A DNA stretch of 18,583 bases from Eubacterium sp. CAG:274 (GCA_000432155.1 FR888445.1:1-18583); one strand, 5' to 3'. Positions 8,020 to 14,626 are shown, numbered from the stretch's first letter. Program-made: numbers and translations. The notes: generated from the sequence alone by a model not told the origin.

Positions 8020-8222
8020 AAATGTCCGCGGTACCACCTGAATTACTGATTAACAGTCCCTCAATACTGATAACGCCCAGTAAAGCGACGCACCTACTCG
8101 AAAACTCTTTCAGATTGTGGCTGGTAAAGTGTTATTCGCATAAGCTCTATTACAAAGTTTCCACTATCCTTTGCTCACTGTAAACGATTACTTATGTTAC
8201 TTGTCTTTGTCATCGCCATATT
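7978..8222 (-). promoter_or_regulatory. T-box leader riboswitch of aspS; specifier reads AAC (Asn)
   Basis: The minus strand carries the antiterminator hallmark AGGTGGTACCGCGG (8026-8039) followed by a competing terminator. Stem I folds by hand. A base helix of TGGC/GCCA type is followed by AAAG/CTTT. The specifier loop then has 5' strand ACAAGTAA and 3' strand CGAATAACA, with CATAAG/CTTATG above it and a distal CAAAG/CTTTG hairpin. By alignment with the B. subtilis glyQS loop (CGAAA, GGC, A), the specifier here is AAC at 8131-8133, followed by the usual A. The antiterminator bulge reads UGGU, so pairing with the usual G73 of tRNA-Asn or tRNA-Asp would need a G-U wobble. Confidence 0.93.
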
Positions 8223-8229
8223 TTCCTAG

Positions 8230-8258
8230 ATTATACAATAAACAAGCTATTTTGTCAA
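8230..8258 (-). promoter_or_regulatory. Consensus sigma-A promoter of the aspS T-box transcript
   Basis: Perfect TTGACA (8253-8258), a 17-bp spacer and perfect TATAAT (8230-8235) on the minus strand. The -35 box abuts the larC stop codon. This is the best promoter in the window and fits control mainly by attenuation downstream of constitutive initiation. Confidence 0.92.
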
Positions 8259-9485
8259 TTACTTATCTTCTGAAATTATTTTTTTAACCTGTGAAATTGA
8301 CATATTATTTTTTAATGCCAATCCAGATAGTGTAGAATATTCTACTTTTTCCTTTTCACAACCATATCCAAAGGATTTCTTTATCTGTATTGTACCCAAA
8401 TTAGTATTTTTTTCTTCTATTTTTCTTTCTAAAATATATCTATTCATTATACTTTCTCTTACGCCAATAGTAGAAGTATGCTTAAATAATATTTCTATAA
8501 TTTTATCTTTATCCTTTTCAACACAAAGACAAGTTAATATAACTGCCGGTCTATTTTTCTTCATATAGATTGGTACTGTAAATACATCTCTTGCTCCTGC
8601 ACTAAAAAGCATTTCCTCAGCAAAAGATATTTCCTCTCCTGTCATATCATCAATATTACATTCCAATTTTATAATAGTATCTGTATTTTTATCCTGTGTT
8701 TTTCCTAAAATAACTCGAACACAATTTGCCACTTCAAAATTTTTATGTCCCATACCATATCCAATTTTATCTATTTTCATTGTAGGCATAGGCTTGTATT
8801 CATTTACAAAATATTTTAATAAAGCAGCTCCTGTAGGAGTACATAACTCCCCTACTATATCATTAGAATAAACAGGCATACCTTTCATTATAAGTACCGT
8901 AGCTGGTGCTGGAACTGGAAGTATACCATGAGCACACTTTACTGTGCCACTTCCCACATTTATATTTGAGCAATAAATGTTATCTACATTTAATTCATAC
9001 ATCATATAGCTAACACCAACAATATCTGCTATAGCATCTTTATTTCCAACTTCGTGAAAATGAATCATATCTACAGGCTTATTATGAACCTTGCTTTCGG
9101 CATCTGCTATTATATTATAAACTTCTATAGCATCATTTTTCACTTTTTCAGGAATATTTAACCCATTTATAATTTCTGTAATAGATTTCATATTGCTATG
9201 TTCATGATGATGACTATGTTTATGTTCATCATTATGATGATGATGGTGTTCGTGATGATGGTCATTATCAATACTTTCTTCTATTTTCCCACCAATTTTT
9301 ACATCTGTTAAAGTACCTGTTATTCCACATTTTTCAACAGCCTTTGATTCATATTTTACATCTGTTAAACCTATTTCATTTAATTTTTTGAAAAATTCAT
9401 CTTTATTTGGCAAGAGTTCAGAAAGTGCTGACATCAACATATCTCCTGCACAACCCATATTACATTGTATATATAAAGTTTTCAT
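8259..9485 (-). CDS. larC: Nickel-pincer nucleotide cofactor cyclometallase LarC
   Basis: A 408-residue protein. LarC inserts nickel into the bis-thiocarboxylated pyridinium nucleotide in a CTP-dependent step, completing the NPN cofactor of lactate racemase and relatives. Family features are the N-terminal MGCAGDMLMSALSEL, the FHEVGNKDAIADIVG motif (143-157), HGILPVPAPAT (186-196), CTPTGAALLKYF (215-226) and ECNIDDMTGEE (275-285). A His-rich loop at 76-96 has 14 His in 21 residues, fitting nickel storage or delivery. The gene is one uninterrupted frame, unlike Lactobacillus plantarum, where larC1 and larC2 are joined by ribosomal frameshifting. The larB stop is one base upstream. It is the last gene of the lar operon, and no terminator is seen between it and the aspS promoter. 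Confidence 0.95.
   Translation of the reverse strand: MKTLYIQCNMGCAGDMLMSALSELLPNKDEFFKKLNEIGLTDVKYESKAVEKCGITGTLTDVKIGGKIEESIDNDHHHEHHHHHNDEHKHSHHHEHSNMKSITEIINGLNIPEKVKNDAIEVYNIIADAESKVHNKPVDMIHFHEVGNKDAIADIVGVSYMMYELNVDNIYCSNINVGSGTVKCAHGILPVPAPATVLIMKGMPVYSNDIVGELCTPTGAALLKYFVNEYKPMPTMKIDKIGYGMGHKNFEVANCVRVILGKTQDKNTDTIIKLECNIDDMTGEEISFAEEMLFSAGARDVFTVPIYMKKNRPAVILTCLCVEKDKDKIIEILFKHTSTIGVRESIMNRYILERKIEEKNTNLGTIQIKKSFGYGCEKEKVEYSTLSGLALKNNMSISQVKKIISEDK
9198..9260. repeat. His-rich metal-binding segment within larC
   Basis: This stretch encodes residues 76-96 of LarC, with 14 His interspersed with Asp, Glu, Asn, Lys and Ser. On DNA it is a run of imperfect ATG/ATGATG-type triplet repeats. 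Such loops are common, and variable in length, in LarC, HypB and UreE-type nickel proteins. Confidence 0.85.
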
Positions 9486-9486
9486 A

Positions 9487-10236
9487 TTAATTCTCTCCTA
9501 TCTTATTTATCATACTAGCAAGATAGCCAGCTCCAAAACCATTATCAATGTTTACAACACTTACACCACTAGTACAAGAATTTAACATAGACAGAAGTGC
9601 TGCAAGTCCGCCAAAAGCTGCACCATAACCTACACTTGTAGGCACAGCAATAACAGGGCAATCTGCCATACCTCCCACAACGCTTGCCAATGCACCCTCC
9701 ATACCAGCAATAGCAATAATAACCTTTGCCGACATAATATTCTGTGTATGTGAAAGAAGTCTATGTATTCCTGCAACTCCTGCATCATATATTCTGACTA
9801 CTTTATTTCCTAAGGCTTCCGCTGTAAGAGCTGCTTCCTCTGCAACAGGCATATCGCTTGTGCCACCTGTCACAATAACTATTTTTCCATTACCTGTAGG
9901 TTTTGGCATTTTACCTGCTATAGCAAGTTTAGGCATTTCGTAGTATTCAAAAGGCATTTTCCCCTGTGCGTACTCTTTTGCCTCTTTGCTCATTCTTGTA
10001 ATCAAAACTGTTTCCTGTCCATTGTTTAAAAGAGAATTTGTTATTTCTACAATTTGTTCTGGTGTTTTGCTTGCACCATATACAACCTCTCCTATTCCTT
10101 GTCTAATTTGTCTATGATGGTCAATTTTTGCAAAACCTAAATCTTCAAAAGGTTCTATTTTCAATTTTAAAAGAGCTTCATCAACTGAAATATTTCCATT
10201 TTTAACATTTTCCAGTATGTTTTTAACATTATCCAT
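9487..10236 (-). CDS. larB: LarB, NaAD carboxylase/hydrolase of NPN cofactor synthesis
   Basis: A 249-residue protein with a C-terminal PurE-like domain. LarB carboxylates the pyridinium ring of nicotinic acid adenine dinucleotide and hydrolyses the phosphoanhydride, giving the dicarboxylated mononucleotide that LarE then sulfurates. Family features are the DHHRQIRQGIGEVVYGASKT stretch (39-58), VTGGTSDMPVAEEA (122-135), the DAGVAGIHRLL motif (151-161) and the GMEGALASVVGG loop. The conserved Cys lies in NSCTSGVSVVNIDNGFGAG; it is residue 221 here and corresponds to the Cys reported to form the covalent NaAD adduct in the L. plantarum enzyme (number recalled, not checked). The larE stop overlaps the start region by one spacer base, with AAAGGAGA as ribosome site, and larC follows directly. 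Confidence 0.96.
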   Translation of the reverse strand: MDNVKNILENVKNGNISVDEALLKLKIEPFEDLGFAKIDHHRQIRQGIGEVVYGASKTPEQIVEITNSLLNNGQETVLITRMSKEAKEYAQGKMPFEYYEMPKLAIAGKMPKPTGNGKIVIVTGGTSDMPVAEEAALTAEALGNKVVRIYDAGVAGIHRLLSHTQNIMSAKVIIAIAGMEGALASVVGGMADCPVIAVPTSVGYGAAFGGLAALLSMLNSCTSGVSVVNIDNGFGAGYLASMINKIGEN

Positions 10237-10237
10237 A

Positions 10238-10978
10238 CTATCTCTCCTTTAAATCCAAAACTACATCGTCTAAAATTCCATTTTCAGCCTCTAAAATTTC
10301 TTTTCTTAACTCAATAGCTTTCTGCATTTGTTCTGGCTTTACTTGTAACTTTCCTGTATTTCCTATTATTCTAACTCTAAAATCTTTAAATCCTAATTTT
10401 GCAACTGCACTTTCTGCCTTTTCTGCTTTTTCTAAATTTTCTAATGTAATAGTTGTTCCTGTAGGTATTCTTGTAGCAAGACAGGCATAGGCGGGCTTAT
10501 CCCAAGTAAATAATCCGGCATCTTTAGATAACTTTCTAATTTCAGCCTTTGTAAGTTTACATTCTCTTAAAGGAGAAAGAACATTCATTTCTTTTAACGC
10601 TTTCATTCCTGGTCTATCCCCTGCATCATCTGAATAATTCGTTCCATCAATAAGTGTTCTACCCTCAGCATCAGCTTTTTCTCTAAGTATAGAAAAAAGT
10701 GTATTTTTACAAAAATAACAACGATTTTTGGGATTTTTAGTTACTTTTTCATTTTGTAAAACATCAATTCTTATAATTTCTGGTTCAATATTAAGCTGTG
10801 ATGCCAATTTCATTGCATCTTCCAATTCAAATTCCGGCTGGAAAGCAGTTTTTATAAAATAAGGCTTTATATCTGCACCATATTTAATAGCTGTATACAA
10901 TAAAAATGATGAATCTACACCACCAGAAAATCCCAAAGCTATTTTATTATGTACTGTAAAAAATTCTTTAAGAGTCAT
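10238..10978 (-). CDS. larE: LarE, ATP-dependent sulfur insertase of NPN cofactor synthesis, three-cysteine type
   Basis: PP-loop ATP pyrophosphatase of 246 residues with the loop GFSGGVDSS at 16-24. LarE adenylates the carboxylates of the LarB product and replaces them with thiocarboxylates. In L. plantarum the sulfur comes from the protein's own Cys176, so that enzyme is used up. Here the equivalent position is Cys166 (YACLATRIPTG), and there is also a CX2C pair, Cys87/Cys90 (RCYFCKN). The three-cysteine set matches LarE proteins described as carrying a [4Fe-4S] cluster, as in Thermotoga maritima, which could let it turn over. The ribosome site AAAGGAGA lies 15 bases after a terminator-like hairpin that separates it from the DUF3842 gene. 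larB starts one base after the stop. Confidence 0.95.
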   Translation of the reverse strand: MTLKEFFTVHNKIALGFSGGVDSSFLLYTAIKYGADIKPYFIKTAFQPEFELEDAMKLASQLNIEPEIIRIDVLQNEKVTKNPKNRCYFCKNTLFSILREKADAEGRTLIDGTNYSDDAGDRPGMKALKEMNVLSPLRECKLTKAEIRKLSKDAGLFTWDKPAYACLATRIPTGTTITLENLEKAEKAESAVAKLGFKDFRVRIIGNTGKLQVKPEQMQKAIELRKEILEAENGILDDVVLDLKER

Positions 10979-10997
10979 AACTATTCTCCTTTATAAT

Positions 10998-11052
10998 AAA
11001 AAAGCCACAAAGACAAAAATACTTTACCGTATTTTAAAATTGTCTTCATGGC
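10998..11052 (-). terminator. Strong hairpin with U-run between DUF3842 gene and larE (terminator or attenuator)
   Basis: On the minus strand GCCA + AAGACAA pairs with TTGTCTT + TGGC around a 2x2 CA/CA internal loop, and an inner AAATAC/GTATTT stem caps it. The whole spans 11004-11052 and is followed by six T's at 10998-11003. Only about 15 bases remain before the larE AAAGGAGA site, so no promoter fits after it. larEBC transcripts must therefore cross it. Confidence 0.8.
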
Positions 11053-11061
11053 AATAAAATT

Positions 11062-11466
11062 TTATTTCATATTTATAATTGTATCTATTACATTTTTAAT
11101 AAGGCTATTCAAATCCGTATCTGGTACTCCAGCTATATAGTTATTACAATGATTTACCGGAATAAATATTTTCTTGGCACTACTCTGCCCTACAGCAACT
11201 GCCATTTTAGGTGTAATTTCACCATACAAGGCATCAGCTACAACTATTGCAATAGGTCCAACTATGACATCTGCATTTCTACAGCCTACTATAACTGGAT
11301 TTTCTCCTGTTGCACCTACATCTGCACCGGCTTTAAGCATAGCCGATGTAGCAATAGAATTAGTTCCTATAGCTGTAATTTCTACATCTTTGCAATTATT
11401 TTTTACAGCTGTAACAAGCTGTCTGCCTATTCCTCCACCCTGTCCATCTATAACAAGAATTTTCAT
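11062..11466 (-). CDS. DUF3842 family protein, Rossmann-like, at the head of the lar operon
   Basis: A small protein of 134 residues with N-terminal MKILVIDGQGGGIGRQL, a nucleotide-binding-like glycine loop at 7-14. It ends its conserved core with KKIFIPVNHCNNYIAGVP. I recognise it as DUF3842, whose function is unknown to me; no catalytic activity is claimed. The gene has its own promoter (11541-11569) and an AAAGGG ribosome site. It is followed on the same strand by the hairpin at 10998-11052 and then larEBC, so it is the leader gene of the nickel-pincer operon. This position suggests a role connected with the NPN cofactor or its user enzyme, which is inference. Its short length and single domain make it complete. 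Confidence 0.88.
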   Translation of the reverse strand: MKILVIDGQGGGIGRQLVTAVKNNCKDVEITAIGTNSIATSAMLKAGADVGATGENPVIVGCRNADVIVGPIAIVVADALYGEITPKMAVAVGQSSAKKIFIPVNHCNNYIAGVPDTDLNSLIKNVIDTIINMK

Positions 11467-11540
11467 AAAAATAACCCTTTCAAAAATCTATATAAATTTA
11501 GAATTAACCGTAAATAGCAAACATTTCATATATCTGTACT

Positions 11541-11569
11541 AAATTACCACAAAATTCATTTTTTGTCAA
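11541..11569 (-). promoter_or_regulatory. Sigma-A-type promoter of the DUF3842-larEBC operon
   Basis: Perfect TTGACA (11564-11569), a 17-bp spacer and TAATTT (11541-11546) with TG in the extended -10 position (TGGTAATTT). It lies just after the aldo/keto reductase stop codon and about 70 bases before the DUF3842 ATG. Confidence 0.7.
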
Positions 11570-11571
11570 AA

Positions 11572-12696
11572 CTAAACTTCAAAAGCTCCTGCAACCTTTT
11601 TAAGCATATCTACAATTTTGATGTGCTGAGGACAGCTCTTTTCACATTGATGACAGGCTATACAATCAGAGGCCTTACCATAGCTCTTAATATAGTTCGC
11701 ATAATATACTGTTTGAGGTGTAAAAGGAAGTTTCTTATCCTTATTCATTCTCATTTCTTCATTATACAAGCTAAAATATGTTGGAATTTCAATATTTTTA
11801 GGACAACCCTTTACACAATAACGACAGGCTGTACAAGGAACTGCTATTGATTTTGTAATAATATCTGTAACCTTCTTGATTACTTCTTGTTCCTTTTCGT
11901 TAAGAGGTTTAAAATCTTTCATATAGCTTGTGTTATCTTTAAGTTGTTCAAAATTAGACATACCACTTAATACAACCATAACATTATCAAGACTAGCTAC
12001 AAATCTAATTGCCCAAGATGCTATTGATAAATCAGGGTCTGTTTCTGTAAGAAGTGTTTTTGCTTCATCTGGAATATTAATAAGTGTACCACCCTTTATT
12101 GGTTCCATTACTACAATCGGTTTATTATGTTTTGTAGCAACATCATAACACTTACCAGACTGTATACCCTCACTATTCCAATCAAGATAGTTAATCTGTA
12201 ACTGAACAAAATCTACTTCTGGGTGCTTAGTTAAAATTTCTTCCAATAATTCTGCATTATCATGATATGAAAAACCTATATGCTTAATTTTGCCCTCTGC
12301 TTTCTTTTTCATAATAAAATCAAAGGCATCAAACTTTTCTGCAATAGGATAATTAATGACATTTAAGTTGTGAAGAAGATAATAATCAAAATATTCTACA
12401 CCACATTTTTCTAACTGCTCATTGAATATTCTTTCCAAATCTTCTTCTTTTTTCAAGAACATTGTTGGCATTTTTGTCGCCAAAGTAAAAGAATCTCTTG
12501 AATGACGCTTTACTAAAGCCTCTCTTACAAATTCTTCACTTTTAAAATCGTGATACATATAAGCTGTATCAAAGTATGTAAAACCTTGCTCTATAAAACT
12601 ATCAACCATATCACAAAACTGCTGAAAATCAACACTTGTCTGATTATTCTGGTCAGTAATAGGCAAACGCATACAACCAAAACCTAATTTCTTCAT
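11572..12696 (-). CDS. Aldo/keto reductase with C-terminal 2x[4Fe-4S] ferredoxin domain
   Basis: A 374-residue protein. The (beta/alpha)8 aldo/keto reductase domain (1-280) has the catalytic set Asp43, Tyr in YMY (46-48), Lys75 (LATKMPT) and His109 (YYLLHN). The C-terminal part has two Cys clusters: C288, C291, C294, C298 and C345, C348, C351, C355. Together they fit two [4Fe-4S] clusters of ferredoxin type. This architecture is common in anaerobic Firmicutes and is predicted to couple carbonyl reduction to ferredoxin or NAD(P)H; substrates are unknown. The ATG at 12696 has AAGGAGTGA upstream. It is monocistronic, because the DUF3842 promoter starts right after its stop. Its promoter has a 19-bp spacer with a MerR-like half-site, suggesting control by aldehyde or electrophile stress. 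Confidence 0.93.
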   Translation of the reverse strand: MKKLGFGCMRLPITDQNNQTSVDFQQFCDMVDSFIEQGFTYFDTAYMYHDFKSEEFVREALVKRHSRDSFTLATKMPTMFLKKEEDLERIFNEQLEKCGVEYFDYYLLHNLNVINYPIAEKFDAFDFIMKKKAEGKIKHIGFSYHDNAELLEEILTKHPEVDFVQLQINYLDWNSEGIQSGKCYDVATKHNKPIVVMEPIKGGTLINIPDEAKTLLTETDPDLSIASWAIRFVASLDNVMVVLSGMSNFEQLKDNTSYMKDFKPLNEKEQEVIKKVTDIITKSIAVPCTACRYCVKGCPKNIEIPTYFSLYNEEMRMNKDKKLPFTPQTVYYANYIKSYGKASDCIACHQCEKSCPQHIKIVDMLKKVAGAFEV

Positions 12697-12727
12697 GAAA
12701 TCACTCCTTATAATGTTTTGTAATATT

Positions 12728-12758
12728 ATTATAAACCTTAGAGTAAACTACAGGTCAA
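12728..12758 (-). promoter_or_regulatory. MerR-type promoter (19-bp spacer) of the aldo/keto reductase gene
   Basis: On the minus strand TTGACC (12753-12758) and TATAAT (12728-12733) are 19 bp apart. That overlong spacing is typical of MerR-family activated promoters, where the regulator twists the DNA. The spacer holds CTTAGAGT on the plus strand (12737-12744), the canonical half-site, followed by AAACTACAGG as a degraded second half. No MerR gene is in the window. Confidence 0.55.
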
Positions 12759-12783
12759 CACTTTAAATTATTAAGAATTTATG

Positions 12784-12795
12784 AAGTATATACTT
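12784..12795. promoter_or_regulatory. Perfect 12-bp palindrome upstream of the aspartate dehydrogenase operon
   Basis: AAGTATATACTT is its own reverse complement. It ends 23 bases before the TATAAT at 12819 of the plus-strand promoter, so it covers or flanks the -35 position of that divergent intergenic region. A dimeric regulator could use it as an operator. AT-rich chance occurrence is possible. Confidence 0.4.
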
Positions 12796-12815
12796 TAAAA
12801 TTAAAGTTAGAATTA

Positions 12816-12824
12816 TGTTATAAT
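12816..12824 (+). promoter_or_regulatory. Extended -10 promoter of the aspartate dehydrogenase operon
   Basis: Plus-strand TGTTATAAT, a perfect TATAAT (12819-12824) with TG at the extended position. No good -35 box is found at 16-18 bp, which suggests dependence on the extended -10 or on an activator at the nearby palindrome. The start would be near 12831, about 44 bases before the ATG. Confidence 0.55.
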
Positions 12825-12874
12825 AGTATAGTTGTTGCGATATTTTATCAAAAACTAAAGGGAGGTATATCAAA

Positions 12875-13660
12875 ATGACTAAATTAAAACTTGGAATTAT
12901 TGGCTGTGGCTATTTAAGTAATATAATTGTAGATGCCTACAACAATGGATTGTTAAAGGAATATGAACTTGTAGGTGTACTTGGTAGAAATTCAAAATCT
13001 GCTGAAGAATTATCACAAAAAGGCAAGTGTAAACTTTGTAGTAATATTGACGAATTATTAGAATTAAAACCTGACTATATTGCAGAGGCAGCATCTGGAC
13101 AAGCTGTTCGTGATTATGCTTTAAAAATTCTTTCTTCTAATTGTAACTTTGCCGTATTATCTATTGGTGCATTTGCTGATGAAGAATTTTATAATAAAGT
13201 AAAAGAAACAGCAATACAAAATAACACAAAGGTACATATTGCGTCAGGTGCTATTGGTGGATTTGATGTTCTTAGAACTGTATCATTAATGGGAAAAGTA
13301 AAATCTGGAATTGAAACAAGAAAAGGTCCTGAATCATTAAAAGGAACACCTTTATTCAATGACCAGTTAATGATTGATACTGATGAAAAGGAAGTATTTG
13401 ACGGAAATGCTAAAAAAGCAATAAGTCTTTTACCTACAAAAGTTAATGTAGCTGTAGCAGCCTCTTTAGCAACAGCCGGAGCTGAAAATACACAAGTTAA
13501 TATACATAGTGTGCCAAATATGGTAGGAGATGACCACAAAATCACAGCTGAAATAGAGGGAGTTAAGGCTGTGGTAGATATTTATTCTTCTACAAGTGCT
13601 ATTGCCGGTTGGAGTATTGTTGCTTTACTTCAAAATATAGTTTCGCCTATAGTTTTTTAA
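12875..13660 (+). CDS. nadX: L-aspartate dehydrogenase (NadX/DUF108 family)
   Basis: A 261-residue NAD(P)-dependent enzyme that oxidises aspartate to iminoaspartate (or reductively aminates oxaloacetate). The N-terminal Rossmann motif GIIGCGYLS is at 7-15. The family signatures are SGAIGGFDVLR (124-134), FDGNAKKAISLLPTKVNVA (175-193) and a His in GDDHKITAEIEG (His221), where the catalytic His of the family lies. Length is normal. The ATG has AAAGGGAGG upstream. The next gene follows 13 bases after its stop, so they form an operon. No NAD-synthesis gene (nadA, nadC) is adjacent, so a role in aspartate catabolism or assimilation is as likely as the quinolinate route. It is the first gene on the plus strand, divergent from the aldo/keto reductase. 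Confidence 0.85.
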   Translation: MTKLKLGIIGCGYLSNIIVDAYNNGLLKEYELVGVLGRNSKSAEELSQKGKCKLCSNIDELLELKPDYIAEAASGQAVRDYALKILSSNCNFAVLSIGAFADEEFYNKVKETAIQNNTKVHIASGAIGGFDVLRTVSLMGKVKSGIETRKGPESLKGTPLFNDQLMIDTDEKEVFDGNAKKAISLLPTKVNVAVAASLATAGAENTQVNIHSVPNMVGDDHKITAEIEGVKAVVDIYSSTSAIAGWSIVALLQNIVSPIVF

Positions 13661-13673
13661 AGGGAGAAAAAAT

Positions 13674-14582
13674 ATGAAAAAATTCAAAAAAATTGTTGCT
13701 ATTGACCCAGTAAGTATAATTGATAGTGGTAGAGAAGAATTAAAAAATTATGCTGATGAAGTAATTTTCTATAGTGATTATCCTAAAGATGATACAGAAA
13801 TAATAAATAGAATTGATAATGCTGACGGTGTTCTGGTAAGCTACGCAACCAGAATAAATAAGGATATATTAGAAAAATGCCCTAATATAAAATATGTCGG
13901 TATGTGTTGCAGTCTTTATTCTGAAGAAAGTGCAAATGTGGATATAGCCTTTGCCCGCAGTAAAGGAATTACTGTTTTAGGTATTCGTGACTATGGGGAC
14001 AGAGGTGTTGTAGAATATGTTATGTACCAACTTATCAGAATACTTCATGGATTTGATTTTCCTCTTTGGAATGAACTTCCTTTAGAGTTAACAGATTTAA
14101 AGGTAGGTATTATAGGTCTTGGCGTAAGTGGTGGTATGATTGCTGATGCACTTAAATTTATGGGTTCTGATGTTTCATACTACAGTCGTACAAAAAAGCC
14201 TGAAAAAGAACAACAGGGTATTCAGTACAAAAAACTTCCTCAGCTTTTAAAAGAAAGTCAGGTAGTTTTTGCTTGTTTAAATAAGAATGTAATTTTACTT
14301 AACGATGAAGAATTTAAACGCTTAGGAAACAAGAAAATACTATTTAATACCTCTATAGGCCCTGCATCTGACTCAAAAGCCTTAAAAAATTGGTTAGATT
14401 GCAAAGATAATTACTATTGCTGTGATACTGAGGGGGCTATTGGCGATAATGCAAAAGAATTAATAAACTATCCAAATGTTTTATGTGCTAAAAAATCTGC
14501 CGGTATGACTAAGCAAGCCTACGGTCTTTTAACTAAAAAAGTTTTGGATAATATCAAGACTTATTTATCAAATAATTTATAA
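13674..14582 (+). CDS. D-isomer-specific 2-hydroxyacid-dehydrogenase-like protein lacking the usual catalytic Arg and His
   Basis: A 302-residue protein with the 2-hydroxyacid dehydrogenase layout. The N-terminal substrate lobe includes NVDIAFARSKGITVLG (88-103); the NAD-binding lobe starts at KVGIIGLGVSG (143-153). The two positions that normally read NTARG and TPH here read NTSIG (225-229) and CAKKSAGMT (271-279), so the catalytic Arg and His are replaced by Ile and Lys. The Glu position is conserved (DTEG, 251-254). A different reaction, a binding role or inactivity are all possible. The start has AAAGGGAG upstream and it is the second gene of the aspartate dehydrogenase operon, 13 bases downstream. 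It ends 4 bases before a terminator hairpin. I do not know its substrate. Confidence 0.8.
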   Translation: MKKFKKIVAIDPVSIIDSGREELKNYADEVIFYSDYPKDDTEIINRIDNADGVLVSYATRINKDILEKCPNIKYVGMCCSLYSEESANVDIAFARSKGITVLGIRDYGDRGVVEYVMYQLIRILHGFDFPLWNELPLELTDLKVGIIGLGVSGGMIADALKFMGSDVSYYSRTKKPEKEQQGIQYKKLPQLLKESQVVFACLNKNVILLNDEEFKRLGNKKILFNTSIGPASDSKALKNWLDCKDNYYCCDTEGAIGDNAKELINYPNVLCAKKSAGMTKQAYGLLTKKVLDNIKTYLSNNL

Positions 14583-14586
14583 AGCT

Positions 14587-14626
14587 AAAAGGCAAGACAA
14601 GGTTTAATTCCTTTGTCTTGCCTTTT
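14587..14626. terminator. Bidirectional intrinsic terminator
   Basis: Stem AAAAGGCAAGACAA (14587-14600) with TTGTCTTGCCTTTT (14613-14626), 14 bp, and a GG/CC extension with a bulge. U-runs exist on both strands. It separates the plus-strand operon (ends 14582) from the convergent minus-strand locus (ends 14666). Confidence 0.9.

Noticed and set aside
8259..9485. Frameshifted larC as in Lactobacillus plantarum larC1/larC2
   Set aside because: The frame is continuous over all 408 residues.
11149..11542. Two overlapping plus-strand frames of 122 codons
   Set aside because: Both are antisense to the DUF3842 gene, whose start, ribosome site and promoter are clear.
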